DNA from: Desulfuromonadales bacterium
GTDB lineage: Bacteria; Desulfobacterota; Desulfuromonadia; Desulfuromonadales; UBA2294
Reading direction: 5' to 3'
Assembly (NCBI GenBank): GCA_030591795.1
Contig: JAUVAJ010000020.1
Location: forward strand, 1-10,682
Length of the DNA: 10,682 nt
Shown here: positions 1 to 6,633 of the stretch, one piece after another
Numbering within the stretch: the first letter of the stretch is position 1
Layout: every line of letters begins with the position of its first letter
Notes under the pieces: generated by a model
Database searches by the model: none
The model's input: only the letters and a program-made list of their open reading frames with translations
Told to the model about the DNA's origin: nothing
Translations under genes and position numbers: made by a program

Positions 1-143
1 AATTGACCGATCTTGGAATGGATGATGCCGAGCTGTTTGAAATTATCTACAATGGCATCTCGGATGGCGGTATGCCGCCGTTCGCCACTCTCGGTACGGA
101 TAAGGTCTGGCAGCTGACCAATTTCCTACAGGAGGCGAAGTAG
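1..143 (+). CDS. C-terminal fragment of a class I cytochrome c, probable cbb3 oxidase subunit (CcoO or fusion)
   Basis: Only the last 46 codons are present; the first complete codon starts at 3 and the stop is TAG at 141-143. The peptide carries GISDGGMPPF, the usual surroundings of the methionine axial ligand of a class I cytochrome c, followed by the closing helix (VWQLTNFLQEAK). The CXXCH heme site must lie upstream of the window. Because ccoQ and ccoP follow directly, this is most likely the end of ccoO or of a ccoO gene carrying an additional cytochrome c domain. The tail does not look like the usual CcoO end as I remember it, so a separate cytochrome c subunit is also possible. The fold is clear; the exact subunit is inferred from position. 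Confidence 0.65.
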   Translation, partial: LTDLGMDDAELFEIIYNGISDGGMPPFATLGTDKVWQLTNFLQEAK

Positions 144-146
144 GTA

Positions 147-287
147 ATGGATCTCGCATCGATACTCTATCTTGGCGTTACAATCGGGATGTTTGTAATC
201 TTTGTCCTGATCTTTATTCGCACCTATAGCAAAAAGCGAAAAGAGCAGGGTGAAGCCGCAAAATACCGGATGCTGGATGATGATTGA
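147..287 (+). CDS. ccoQ: CcoQ/FixQ-like small membrane subunit of cbb3 oxidase
   Basis: This 46-residue protein starts 3 bp after the preceding stop, with GGAGG at 131-135. One transmembrane helix spans residues about 5-24, followed by a basic stretch (RTYSKKRK) and an acidic end. This is the standard CcoQ layout: a short N-terminal anchor and a charged cytoplasmic tail. CcoQ stabilises the binding of CcoP to the CcoNO core. Its place between the cytochrome c tail and ccoP matches the ccoNOQP order. The last residues, KYRMLDDD, also occur in ccoS of the same operon, with nearly identical DNA. Sequence conservation in CcoQ is weak, so the call rests mainly on position, size and topology. Confidence 0.75.
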   Translation: MDLASILYLGVTIGMFVIFVLIFIRTYSKKRKEQGEAAKYRMLDDD

Positions 288-294
288 TTATTAT

Positions 295-318
295 GCCGAC
301 CCGCTTCTTGTAGTCGGC
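295..318 (+). other. Small intercistronic hairpin between ccoQ and ccoP
   Basis: GCCGAC (295-300) and GTCGGC (313-318) can pair across a 12-nt loop in the 53-bp gap between ccoQ and ccoP. No T-tract follows directly, so it is not an intrinsic terminator. It might affect mRNA processing or stability between the two genes. A 6-bp stem can easily occur by chance. Confidence 0.25.
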
Positions 319-340
319 GGCTGATAAAAAGGATATTGCT

Positions 341-925
341 ATGAGTGAAATTGATCCGCACAACGAAGAACATGCCGACGGCATTGTTGAGGACCGCGAG
401 CAGGCACCGCCGGTCTACTTCAATATTTTGTTCTACGGTCTGATCATCTGGGCTGTAATATTTATGGCCTGGTTTCTGTTCAGTGGCTGGAGCTCGCACG
501 ATGAGTTCGAACAGAAAATGGCAGAACATACCGGCAAGCCGGTGGCAGAAGAGCCTGCCCTGAGTAAAACCGAAGGGCCCGCCCCGCCTGCCCCGAGCAA
601 AGTCGAGGGGAGCAAAGTCGAGGGGCCTGCCCCGAGTGCAATCGAGGGGAGCGAAGTCGAAGGAAGTAAAACTGAAACACCTGCTGTGACTGCAAGCGTC
701 GACGCTGCAGCCCTGTATGCCGATAAGTGTGCCGGTTGTCATGGTGCCACCGGCGAGGGGGCGTTCGGGCCAGACCTGACAGCGAGCAGCTATAAGTACG
801 GACGCAGTCCGGACAAGGCACGCCAGAGCATTGCCAGTGGGCGGCCGAAGAGCATGCCGTCTTTTTCTTCCAGTCTCTCCGGGGCGGAGATCGATGCCCT
901 GACCAGTTATATTCTTGAACTGTAA
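341..925 (+). CDS. ccoP: CcoP-type cytochrome c subunit of cbb3 oxidase, monoheme with repeat-expanded linker
   Basis: The protein has 194 residues; AAGGA at 329-333 lies 7 nt before the ATG. Residues 23-50 (PPVYFNILFYGLIIW... to SGW) match the FixP_N-type N-terminus of CcoP, with one membrane helix at about 28-48. Residues 71-113 are a low-complexity linker made of SKVEG-like repeats. Residues 125-194 form one periplasmic class I cytochrome c domain, with heme site CAGCH (C130, C133, H134) and a likely Met axial ligand at M172 (KSMPSF). Canonical CcoP is a larger diheme protein; here only one CXXCH is visible. The subunit passes electrons from soluble cytochromes to CcoO/CcoN. It could also be described as a single-domain cytochrome c with a FixP-like anchor, but its place after ccoQ and before ccoG supports CcoP. 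Confidence 0.82.
   Translation: MSEIDPHNEEHADGIVEDREQAPPVYFNILFYGLIIWAVIFMAWFLFSGWSSHDEFEQKMAEHTGKPVAEEPALSKTEGPAPPAPSKVEGSKVEGPAPSAIEGSEVEGSKTETPAVTASVDAAALYADKCAGCHGATGEGAFGPDLTASSYKYGRSPDKARQSIASGRPKSMPSFSSSLSGAEIDALTSYILEL
563..679 (+). repeat. Degenerate 15-bp in-frame repeats (SKVEG units) inside ccoP
   Basis: The unit AGCAAAGTCGAGGGG occurs exactly twice in tandem (596-610 and 611-625). Diverged copies lie at 563-577, 635-649, 650-664 and 665-679. Spacers rich in CCTGCCCC (586-593 and 626-633) separate some copies. Every unit is in the ccoP frame and gives SKTEG, SKVEG, SKVEG, SAIEG, SEVEG and SKTET. The reverse strand is also open and reads PLDFA-type peptides. I recall similar SKVEG or SEVEG tracts translated from short dispersed repeats in many environmental genomes. 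This suggests an invading repeat rather than a native domain. Confidence 0.8.
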
Positions 926-969
926 CCTGCCGCGCCCCGGAGGAGGACTTCTCTTCCGGGGTGGCGTTT

Positions 970-974
970 AAGGA
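970..974 (+). promoter_or_regulatory. Ribosome binding site supporting the TTG start of ccoG
   Basis: AAGGA lies 9 nt upstream of TTG at 984. The frame has a stop at 969-971, so no earlier start can be much further upstream. No ATG or GTG sits at good spacing before the conserved hydrophobic region, so TTG is the best-supported start. Confidence 0.55.
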
Positions 975-983
975 ATCGTCTCC

Positions 984-2243
984 TTGGTCTGTCCCGGTTC
1001 TGAACCGACCCTGCTTTCGCCCTGGCGCCGTCGCGTGCAATGGGCGACTATCCTGTTGCTCCTGCTGCTCCCGTGGCTGCAGCCCGGCGGTGAGAGCCTG
1101 CTACGTATCGATATCCCGCAGCTTAGCTTGTACTTGTTTGGTCAAACCCTGCGCATTGAAGAACTTTATCTGGTGTTGTTTTTCACTCTGGCGTTCGGTC
1201 TCGGTTTCCTGTTGTTGACCGTGGTACTGGGCCGGGTCTGGTGCGGCTGGCTCTGCCCGCAAACCACCCTCGGTGATCTGGCCGAATGGATGGCACGAAT
1301 ATTTGGTCTGAAAGTCCAATACAACCGACTGCATGGTGCGTTGTGGCGTAAAGTCGCGTTACAAGCTGTCTATTTACTCCTCGCTTTTCTGGTTGCGGCC
1401 AACCTGCTCTGGTACTTCATTGAACCGCGGCAATTCTTTGTACAACTCGCTGCATTTGATCTGCATTACGCCGCCTGGATTACCCTGGTCCTGACGACGC
1501 TGTTTCTCTACATTGATCTGGCGGTGGTGCGGCGCTTGATGTGCAGTGAATTTTGCCCTTACGGCCGGTTCCAGATGGCGTTGGTCGACAACTCAACCCT
1601 GACCCTGCATCTGCCTGAAACAGAACTCAAGCGTTGTATCGACTGCAGATCGTGTGTGCGGGCTTGCCCGATGGAGATCGATATCCGGCGTGGCTATCAG
1701 GTTGAATGTATCAACTGTGGTCGTTGCCTCGACGCCTGCCGGCTGGTGATGGCCAAACGGGACGAACCGGGGTTGATCCGTTACACGTTTGGTTATAGCG
1801 ATGCCGGAGCAAAGGGCTTGCTTAATCCGCGGACACTGTTGCTCGGAGTTGCCCTCATTGTTTTGTCAACGATCCTGGCCGTTGCTGTTATTGATCGTCC
1901 AGCAGCGTCGCTGAAGGTAGCTGTTTCACACACCGCCGCGCCGCGTCAGCTTGCGGATGGTCAGCAGGGAACCTTCTTCAACGCCTGGATCAACAATCGC
2001 AGCCAGTCGTCAGCCGACTATCGGTTGTTGGCCCGGCGACACGATACCGGGCAATCGTTGATCATCAAGGGACAAACGACGACCGAATTGGCTCCGGGAG
2101 CGAACCGGCGGCTTGATTATATTCTGCTGTCGCCGGCAAATGAGAAGCTGACTGTTGAATTTGTGTTGGTTGGTAGCGACGGGCTGGAATTGTCGGTCGC
2201 TGAAGCGTATATTGAAGCAACTATGAAAGATTTGGAAAAATGA
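984..2243 (+). CDS. ccoG: CcoG/FixG/RdxA polyferredoxin, cbb3 oxidase assembly (cupric reductase)
   Basis: This 419-residue inner-membrane iron-sulfur protein has membrane helices at about 20-33, 60-83, 125-143, 163-180 and 284-303. It carries the family motif WCGWLCPQT (86-94) and CSEFCPYGRFQ (187-197). Two [4Fe-4S] sites follow: C218, C221, C224, C228 and C242, C245, C248, C252. The C-terminal region from about 305 on fits the FixG_C immunoglobulin-like periplasmic domain. CcoG is reported to reduce Cu(II) to Cu(I) for delivery to CcoN. The start is TTG, chosen from the RBS and the upstream in-frame stop. The protein looks slightly shorter at the N-terminus than typical members. The stop overlaps the ccoH start by 4 bp (ATGA), which suggests translational coupling. 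Confidence 0.93.
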   Translation: MVCPGSEPTLLSPWRRRVQWATILLLLLLPWLQPGGESLLRIDIPQLSLYLFGQTLRIEELYLVLFFTLAFGLGFLLLTVVLGRVWCGWLCPQTTLGDLAEWMARIFGLKVQYNRLHGALWRKVALQAVYLLLAFLVAANLLWYFIEPRQFFVQLAAFDLHYAAWITLVLTTLFLYIDLAVVRRLMCSEFCPYGRFQMALVDNSTLTLHLPETELKRCIDCRSCVRACPMEIDIRRGYQVECINCGRCLDACRLVMAKRDEPGLIRYTFGYSDAGAKGLLNPRTLLLGVALIVLSTILAVAVIDRPAASLKVAVSHTAAPRQLADGQQGTFFNAWINNRSQSSADYRLLARRHDTGQSLIIKGQTTTELAPGANRRLDYILLSPANEKLTVEFVLVGSDGLELSVAEAYIEATMKDLEK

Positions 2244-2698
2244 CTGATCCGAAAAAGAAAAATATATACCCGCCATTGATCTTGTTGTTGCTCGGCGCTT
2301 TTCTGGTATTTTCTGTCTGGTCAGCTTTTCAGGCAGCCGGTCTCGGTAGCAAAGTGACCGACGCTGACTACTACAGCAAAGGGTTGCGCTACAACACCAC
2401 CATGGTTGAGAAGCGCGCGGCAATGGTTCTCGGTTGGCAGCTGTCTACTGAGTTGGACGGCAGAACGCTGCAATTCCGGTTACAGGATCGCGACGGCCAG
2501 CCGGTTGACCGGGCGAGCGGTTCGCTCTACCTGGCTATTCCTGGTGCGGCTGAGAATGTTCATATCCCGCTACAAGAGGTCGCCGCCGGGGTCTATCAGA
2601 TCGTTCTCGACGCTAACTTTAAAGGTGCGATTCAGACCCGGCTGGAGTTCGCGCGGGATGGGGCGCGAATGAATCGCCAGCTGCTACTTAATTTATGA
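2240..2698 (+). CDS. ccoH: CcoH/FixH-family cbb3 oxidase assembly protein
   Basis: The protein has 152 residues. A short basic cytoplasmic start (DPKKKN) leads into one membrane helix at about 11-31 and then a periplasmic domain. The stretch [14 protein letters not shown] (39-52) is the typical FixH signature after the helix. The rest is a beta-rich domain with alternating hydrophobic residues, as expected for FixH. CcoH is needed for assembly or stability of the cbb3 complex and interacts with the copper ATPase CcoI. The gene overlaps ccoG upstream and ccoI downstream by 4 bp each, so the three are probably translated in a coupled way. The family is clear from motif, topology and place in the operon. 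Confidence 0.9.
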   Translation: MTDPKKKNIYPPLILLLLGAFLVFSVWSAFQAAGLGSKVTDADYYSKGLRYNTTMVEKRAAMVLGWQLSTELDGRTLQFRLQDRDGQPVDRASGSLYLAIPGAAENVHIPLQEVAAGVYQIVLDANFKGAIQTRLEFARDGARMNRQLLLNL

Positions 2699-5112
2699 CC
2701 TCTCCTGAGACCTGTATCCATTGCAACCTGCCGATTCCTCCGGCTGATCTGGTCATCGACACGATTGACGGTGAAGAATTGCATTTCTGCTGTCACGGTT
2801 GTTGCGGTGCTTACCGGATTATCTCTGGCGCCGGGCTGAAGTCATTTTATCAGCGACGCGAATGGCAGGAGCAGGGGGTGCCTGAGGCGGTCTACGCGAC
2901 CGCTTTTGATGACTCGATACTGGCCGGACATGTCACGACTATCGCAGATGGTCAGGCCGAGATCTCGTTCGTGGTTGAGGGGGTCCGCTGCGCTACCTGT
3001 GTCTGGCTGCTGGAACGGATCCTTGGTGAAGAGCCGGGAGTTGAGTCGATCCGGGTCAACTACGGCACACACCGCGCCCGGGTCCGCTTCGATCCAGCCA
3101 GCATTACGCCGGCACGAATATTTACCGAAGTCAGTCGTCTCGGCTATCTGCCGCACCCCTTTACTGCCAATGCGGCCCAGCAGGCTGCGCTCCGCGAGCA
3201 ACGTTCGCTACTGATCCGTTTTGCTACCGCGGCTTTTTTGTCGATGCAGCTGATGGGCTATTCTTTCGCCCTGTACGCCGGATATTTTCACGGTATCGAT
3301 CCCGGTATCCGGGAACTGCTGCAGTATTTTGCGGCTGCGGTCACCACGCCGGTAGTGTTCTTCTCCGGTTGGCCGTTCCTCACCGGTGCCTGGCGTAGTC
3401 TGAAGAACCGCGCCCCGAGTATGGATTTGCTGGTGGTGCTTGGGGTGTTGTCCGCTTATTTATACAGTTTGTACGCAACCGTGATCGGCGCCGAGGTCTA
3501 TTTTGATACCGCGGCGATGATCGTTACCCTGATTCTGCTCGGCCGCTTGTTTGAAGGCTCGGCCCGTAATCGTTCGACGTCCGGGATCGACAAGCTGCTC
3601 ATGCTGGCTCCCGACAGTGCCAGCCTGGTTGACGGCGAGACGGTCAGTCAGGTCGCCAGTAGCAGTCTAAAGCCGGGTGACCTGATTATGGTGCGGCCGG
3701 GTGAACGGGTGCCGGTTGATTGCCGGGTGCAGGACGGCGCGAGTGAATTTGATGAATCAACTATTACCGGTGAACCGCTCCCGGTGCTGCGCTCTGTCGG
3801 TGATCCGGTCAGCGCTGGAACTTTGAACCAGACCGCCTCAGTGACTCTGACGGTTGCGCAGGTGGCGGCTGATTCATTTATCGCTCGAATGGCGCATCTG
3901 GTTGAGGAGGCGCAGAACCGCAAGGCGCCAATCCAGTCGTTGGCAGATCGGGTGGCGACCATATTTGTGCCGTTGGTGATGCTGGTGGCCGCCGGAACCT
4001 GGCTCGCCTGGCGCTTCATCGACGCTGAACCGACCACGGCGCTGCTCAACGCGGTAGCGGTGTTGATCGTCGCCTGTCCTTGCGCCCTTGGTCTGGCCAC
4101 ACCGACGGCGGTGCTGGTTGCTACCGGTAGCGCAGCGGCGCGTGGCATCCTGTTTCGTGGTGGCGATATTCTGGAGCAATCTGCACGAATTGATCTGGTC
4201 GCCTTCGATAAGACCGGTACGCTGACCATTGGCAAACCGGCCGTCGACCGCATCATTCCGGCAGCTGGAACAACAGTGCGGCAACTGCTCGAGCTGGCGT
4301 TGCAGGTTGAAGCAGGTTCAACCCATCCGCTGGCAGTCGGTATTATACAGCGGGCTGAACAGGACGGGCTCAGGCTACCACCGGCACACGGGGTTGAAGC
4401 AGTACCGGGGCGCGGACTGCGATTGACGACAGCCGACGGGGAAATTCTGCTCGGCAGCCGACGATTTCTGTCTGAGCATGACATCGCAGTTCCGGAGTTG
4501 GCGTCGACCGCTCTGACCGAAGTCTATTGCGCGTTAGCCGGAATATATCGGGGCGTCATCCTTATTCACGATCCGGTTAGGGCTGAGGCGGCTGAGGTGG
4601 TTGCTCACCTGCGCTCTCTAGGTCTGCAGACCGCGTTGCTGACCGGTGACCGCCGGGCAACGGCAGAACAGGTCAGTACTGCATGCGGCATCGGCGAAAT
4701 GGTCTATGATATGAGCCCGACCGATAAGGCCGAGTGGCTCGAGCAGGCTCGTCTGGCCGGCCGGTGCACGCTGATGATTGGCGACGGCATAAATGATGCG
4801 CCGGCGTTGTCGACTGCAGATATCGGTTGCAGCATGGCTGGCGGTACCGATATCGCCCTGGAGACCTCTGACCTGGTGCTGACCCGTCCGGAGCTCGGTC
4901 GGCTGTATGATGCACTGCTAATTGCCCGTAAAGCGCTGCAGGTCATCAAACAGAATCTGTTCTGGGCCTTTGCCTACAATCTTGTTGCAATCCCGTTGGC
5001 GGCGACCGGACAGCTTGCGCCGATCTGGGCGGCGGTTGCCATGGCGAGCAGCTCAGTGCTGGTAGTCGGCAATTCATTGCGGATCGGTCGCTTGTTTAAA
5101 AAGGATTTTTAG
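2695..5112 (+). CDS. ccoI: CcoI/FixI copper-exporting P1B-type ATPase for cbb3 oxidase assembly
   Basis: This 805-residue heavy-metal P-type ATPase has a Cys-rich N-terminal domain of the kind seen in FixI (C7, C10, C32, C33, C36, C37). It is followed by an HMA-like domain with C99-A-T-C102. The transmembrane metal site is CPC (461-463) in [12 protein letters not shown], the Cu+ signature. Catalytic motifs are all present: TGE (358-360), DKTGT (505-509, with phosphorylated D505), HP (544-545), TGD (650-652) and GDGINDAP (696-703). Helix pairs lie at about 170-195, 205-230, 243-285, 420-475 and 750-795. It moves Cu+ across the inner membrane for the CcoN binuclear centre. It starts within the end of ccoH and is not visibly damaged. 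Among P1B ATPases, the N-terminal Cys-rich domain and the operon point to CcoI rather than a detoxifying CopA. Confidence 0.96.
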   Translation: MTSPETCIHCNLPIPPADLVIDTIDGEELHFCCHGCCGAYRIISGAGLKSFYQRREWQEQGVPEAVYATAFDDSILAGHVTTIADGQAEISFVVEGVRCATCVWLLERILGEEPGVESIRVNYGTHRARVRFDPASITPARIFTEVSRLGYLPHPFTANAAQQAALREQRSLLIRFATAAFLSMQLMGYSFALYAGYFHGIDPGIRELLQYFAAAVTTPVVFFSGWPFLTGAWRSLKNRAPSMDLLVVLGVLSAYLYSLYATVIGAEVYFDTAAMIVTLILLGRLFEGSARNRSTSGIDKLLMLAPDSASLVDGETVSQVASSSLKPGDLIMVRPGERVPVDCRVQDGASEFDESTITGEPLPVLRSVGDPVSAGTLNQTASVTLTVAQVAADSFIARMAHLVEEAQNRKAPIQSLADRVATIFVPLVMLVAAGTWLAWRFIDAEPTTALLNAVAVLIVACPCALGLATPTAVLVATGSAAARGILFRGGDILEQSARIDLVAFDKTGTLTIGKPAVDRIIPAAGTTVRQLLELALQVEAGSTHPLAVGIIQRAEQDGLRLPPAHGVEAVPGRGLRLTTADGEILLGSRRFLSEHDIAVPELASTALTEVYCALAGIYRGVILIHDPVRAEAAEVVAHLRSLGLQTALLTGDRRATAEQVSTACGIGEMVYDMSPTDKAEWLEQARLAGRCTLMIGDGINDAPALSTADIGCSMAGGTDIALETSDLVLTRPELGRLYDALLIARKALQVIKQNLFWAFAYNLVAIPLAATGQLAPIWAAVAMASSSVLVVGNSLRIGRLFKKDF

Positions 5113-5148
5113 GTTGAATCTCACCCTCGGTGATATTAAGGTGTGCCA

Positions 5149-5313
5149 ATGTTAAAGTCGATTGTCATTCTGATAGTCTTGTCACTGTTCGTCGGCACCG
5201 GTGTCTGGCTGTTTTTTATCTGGGCGGTCAAAAAAGGTGAGTTCGATGATATTGAGGGGCCGAAATACCGGATGCTTGATGATGATGACGACTCAGACCA
5301 GGGAGAGTGTTGA
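5149..5313 (+). CDS. ccoS: CcoS, small cbb3 oxidase maturation protein
   Basis: This 54-residue protein lies 36 bp after ccoI. A single membrane helix spans about 4-24 and runs into FFIWAVKKGEFDDIEGPKYR, the CcoS signature (WAV...GxFDDxEGPxYR). A run of aspartates follows. CcoS is required for inserting redox cofactors (heme and Cu) into CcoN. AAGGTG at 5138-5143 precedes the ATG by 5 nt. Its tail shares KYRMLDDD with ccoQ of the same operon. A small TCACC/GGTGA hairpin (5121-5133) sits in the gap before it. Confidence 0.93.
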   Translation: MLKSIVILIVLSLFVGTGVWLFFIWAVKKGEFDDIEGPKYRMLDDDDDSDQGEC

Positions 5314-5314
5314 A

Positions 5315-5713
5315 ATGAGAAAATGTGTCCTTTTGTTCGTTCTTTTGATGTTGTCAGCGCTGCCGGCTCTGGCCGCCGAAACCGTACTGACCGCAGCCGA
5401 TGCCGATAAGGCCACGGCGACTCTGACCCTTGCGTCCAACCCTCTGTTGACTATGACTCCGACCGATCTCCATCTAACTATGAACAGAGCCCACGGCGAC
5501 ACGTTGATGGCGACCTCTGCCGGCTGTGACCTGACCATGCCGGCGATGCCGATGCCGGAGAATCGTCCTGTGCTGGAGTGTGGCGCCCTCGGTTGCCGGG
5601 GCAATGCCGTGTTCACCATGGCCGGTGCCTGGGATGCAACATGCGATGTGACCTTCTCCAGTGGTAAAACTTCCCGCTTCCTGTTTGTCATCGATATGGT
5701 GCAGATGAAGTGA
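5315..5713 (+). CDS. Exported protein with YtkA/FixH-like features, possible copper-handling accessory of the cbb3 operon
   Basis: The 132-residue protein has a clear signal peptide (MRKC, hydrophobic core, cleavage after ALA at residue 20). The mature domain is small and beta-rich. It includes MPAMPMPENRP (75-85) and a later FTMAGAWDATCDVTF stretch, a pattern like YtkA/FixH-type domains. Four cysteines (C71, C89, C94, C110) could form two disulfides, and the Met cluster M75, M78, M80 could bind Cu(I). I chose the ATG at 5315 because it is 1 bp after the ccoS stop, follows GGGAGAG (5301-5307) and begins a proper signal peptide; the open frame extends upstream only through ccoS DNA. A periplasmic role in copper delivery or oxidase maturation is inferred from context only. 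Confidence 0.75.
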   Translation: MRKCVLLFVLLMLSALPALAAETVLTAADADKATATLTLASNPLLTMTPTDLHLTMNRAHGDTLMATSAGCDLTMPAMPMPENRPVLECGALGCRGNAVFTMAGAWDATCDVTFSSGKTSRFLFVIDMVQMK

Positions 5714-6387
5714 TAGATCCGCTCTACACAATGGCTTTTACCACCGGCCTGCTCGGCGCCGGGCACTGCATCGGCATGTGTGGCGGGATTGTCGCCGCTC
5801 TGTCGATCTCAAGTGAAGGGCAGCGGGGCGGGATGATGTTTCACCTGCTCTACAATATCGGTCGCACGGCGACCTACACCCTGATCGGCTTCCTGGTCGG
5901 TTGGCTCGGTTCGGCCATCGCATATTCTGATGCTTTTAAAGAAGTCTCCCGGGTTATTCTGGTCGGTTCGGATATCTTTATCATTCTGGTCGGACTCGGC
6001 ACGGCCGGTCTGTTCAGCTTTATCAACGTAACCAAGTTGGACTTTCCCGGGCCGATAAAATTGCTGACTGAAGCGGTAAGCCGTCTGCGCAAATTGCCGC
6101 CCGGCATCGCCGCCCTGCCGATCGGTCTGCTTATGGGCTTCCTCCCCTGCGGATTCCTCTACGCCATGGCGATCACTGCGGCGCAGAGCGCTGATCCGAC
6201 TATTGGCGCATTTACGATGTTGGCTTTTGGCCTCGGTACTGCGCCCTCCCTGTTTTTGTTTGGTCTGGCGGCGCATTGGCTCGGCACCCGTGCCCGGCTC
6301 TGGATGATGCGCGGCGCGGGGGGGATGGTAGCGTTGATGGGGTGTTGGAACCTGGTCAAACACCTGAAGATGATGGGTGTCTTGTAA
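5710..6387 (+). CDS. SafE/DsbD_2-type membrane protein (TauE/SafE-like, COG2836 type) of the cbb3 operon
   Basis: The protein has 225 residues and about six membrane helices. GLLGAGHCIGMCGG (13-26, with H19, C20 and C24) and the second-half GFLPCGFLYA (143-152, with C147) are the paired motifs of the DsbD_2/SafE family, related to the membrane core of DsbD/CcdA. Members of this family often sit at the end of cbb3 operons, and roles in copper transport or thiol-redox chemistry have been proposed. The GTG start at 5710 overlaps the previous stop as GTGA, implying coupled translation. An ATG at 5731 would also keep both motifs but has no visible RBS. The substrate cannot be told from the sequence. 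This is probably the last gene of the operon. Confidence 0.85.
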   Translation: MIDPLYTMAFTTGLLGAGHCIGMCGGIVAALSISSEGQRGGMMFHLLYNIGRTATYTLIGFLVGWLGSAIAYSDAFKEVSRVILVGSDIFIILVGLGTAGLFSFINVTKLDFPGPIKLLTEAVSRLRKLPPGIAALPIGLLMGFLPCGFLYAMAITAAQSADPTIGAFTMLAFGLGTAPSLFLFGLAAHWLGTRARLWMMRGAGGMVALMGCWNLVKHLKMMGVL

Positions 6388-6392
6388 ACGTC

Positions 6393-6505
6393 TGATGAAA
6401 AGCCAACATCTGCGGCGTTTCCATTGTTCTCATCGTTCAACGTAGCTAACGCTACGCCTAACTTATCCGAGCTGTGGGGGCCTTGCATCTGACGGCTTTT
6501 GATCA
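6393..6505. repeat. Nested palindromic intergenic repeat after the cbb3 operon
   Basis: The outer arms TGATGAAAAGCC (6393-6404) and GGCTTTTGATCA (6494-6505) are inverted copies with one mismatch. Imperfect pairing continues inward (GCCAACATCTGCGGCG against GCCTTGCATCTGACGGC). In the middle is a perfect hairpin, CGTAGC-TAAC-GCTACG (6441-6456). The layout is that of a dispersed REP/MITE-like element. The outer fold begins 6 bp after the safE-like stop and could act as a 3' end or processing structure for the operon mRNA. I cannot see other copies in this window. Confidence 0.65.
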
Positions 6506-6623
6506 GCCCTCCTGATTTCGATGTGTAGCGAACTATTTCAGATAACCTCGTCTGTTTCATAATTCAATTTTCTATGTTAATCTTTCTTCCTCCTTATCTT
6601 TGCGTTCTGTCTCGATCTTCCTT

Positions 6624-6628
6624 GGAGG
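6624..6628 (+). promoter_or_regulatory. Ribosome binding site fixing the start of the beta-barrel gene
   Basis: GGAGG lies 5 nt before ATG at 6634, and that ATG opens a classical signal peptide. An in-frame ATG at 6574 would add 20 residues before the signal peptide and lacks such a site. A CATAAT (6558-6563) upstream may be a -10 box, but no convincing -35 goes with it. Confidence 0.8.
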
Positions 6629-6633
6629 TGTTA

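Noticed and set aside
563..679. CRISPR-like array in ccoP
   Set aside because: Units are 15 bp, mostly tandem, diverged and in frame with coding. There are no unique spacers of regular length and no cas genes.
224..742. 172-codon - strand open frame across ccoQ/ccoP
   Set aside because: Its only striking feature is PLDFA-type repeats, which are the reverse reading of the 15-bp repeats in ccoP. It has no start context.
2057..2068. TTGATCATCAA, resembling an FNR box, in ccoG
   Set aside because: The half-sites lack the 4-bp spacer of FNR sites, and the sequence lies deep in coding DNA.
3648..4484. 278-codon open frame on the - strand inside ccoI
   Set aside because: It is antisense to the ATPase catalytic domains, has a low-complexity Ser/Arg/Thr/Ala composition, and has no RBS or family motif. 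It is a by-product of G/C-rich coding DNA.
6574..6633. Longer start for the beta-barrel gene at 6574
   Set aside because: It would put 20 residues before a clear signal peptide, and the GGAGG at 6624-6628 belongs to the ATG at 6634.
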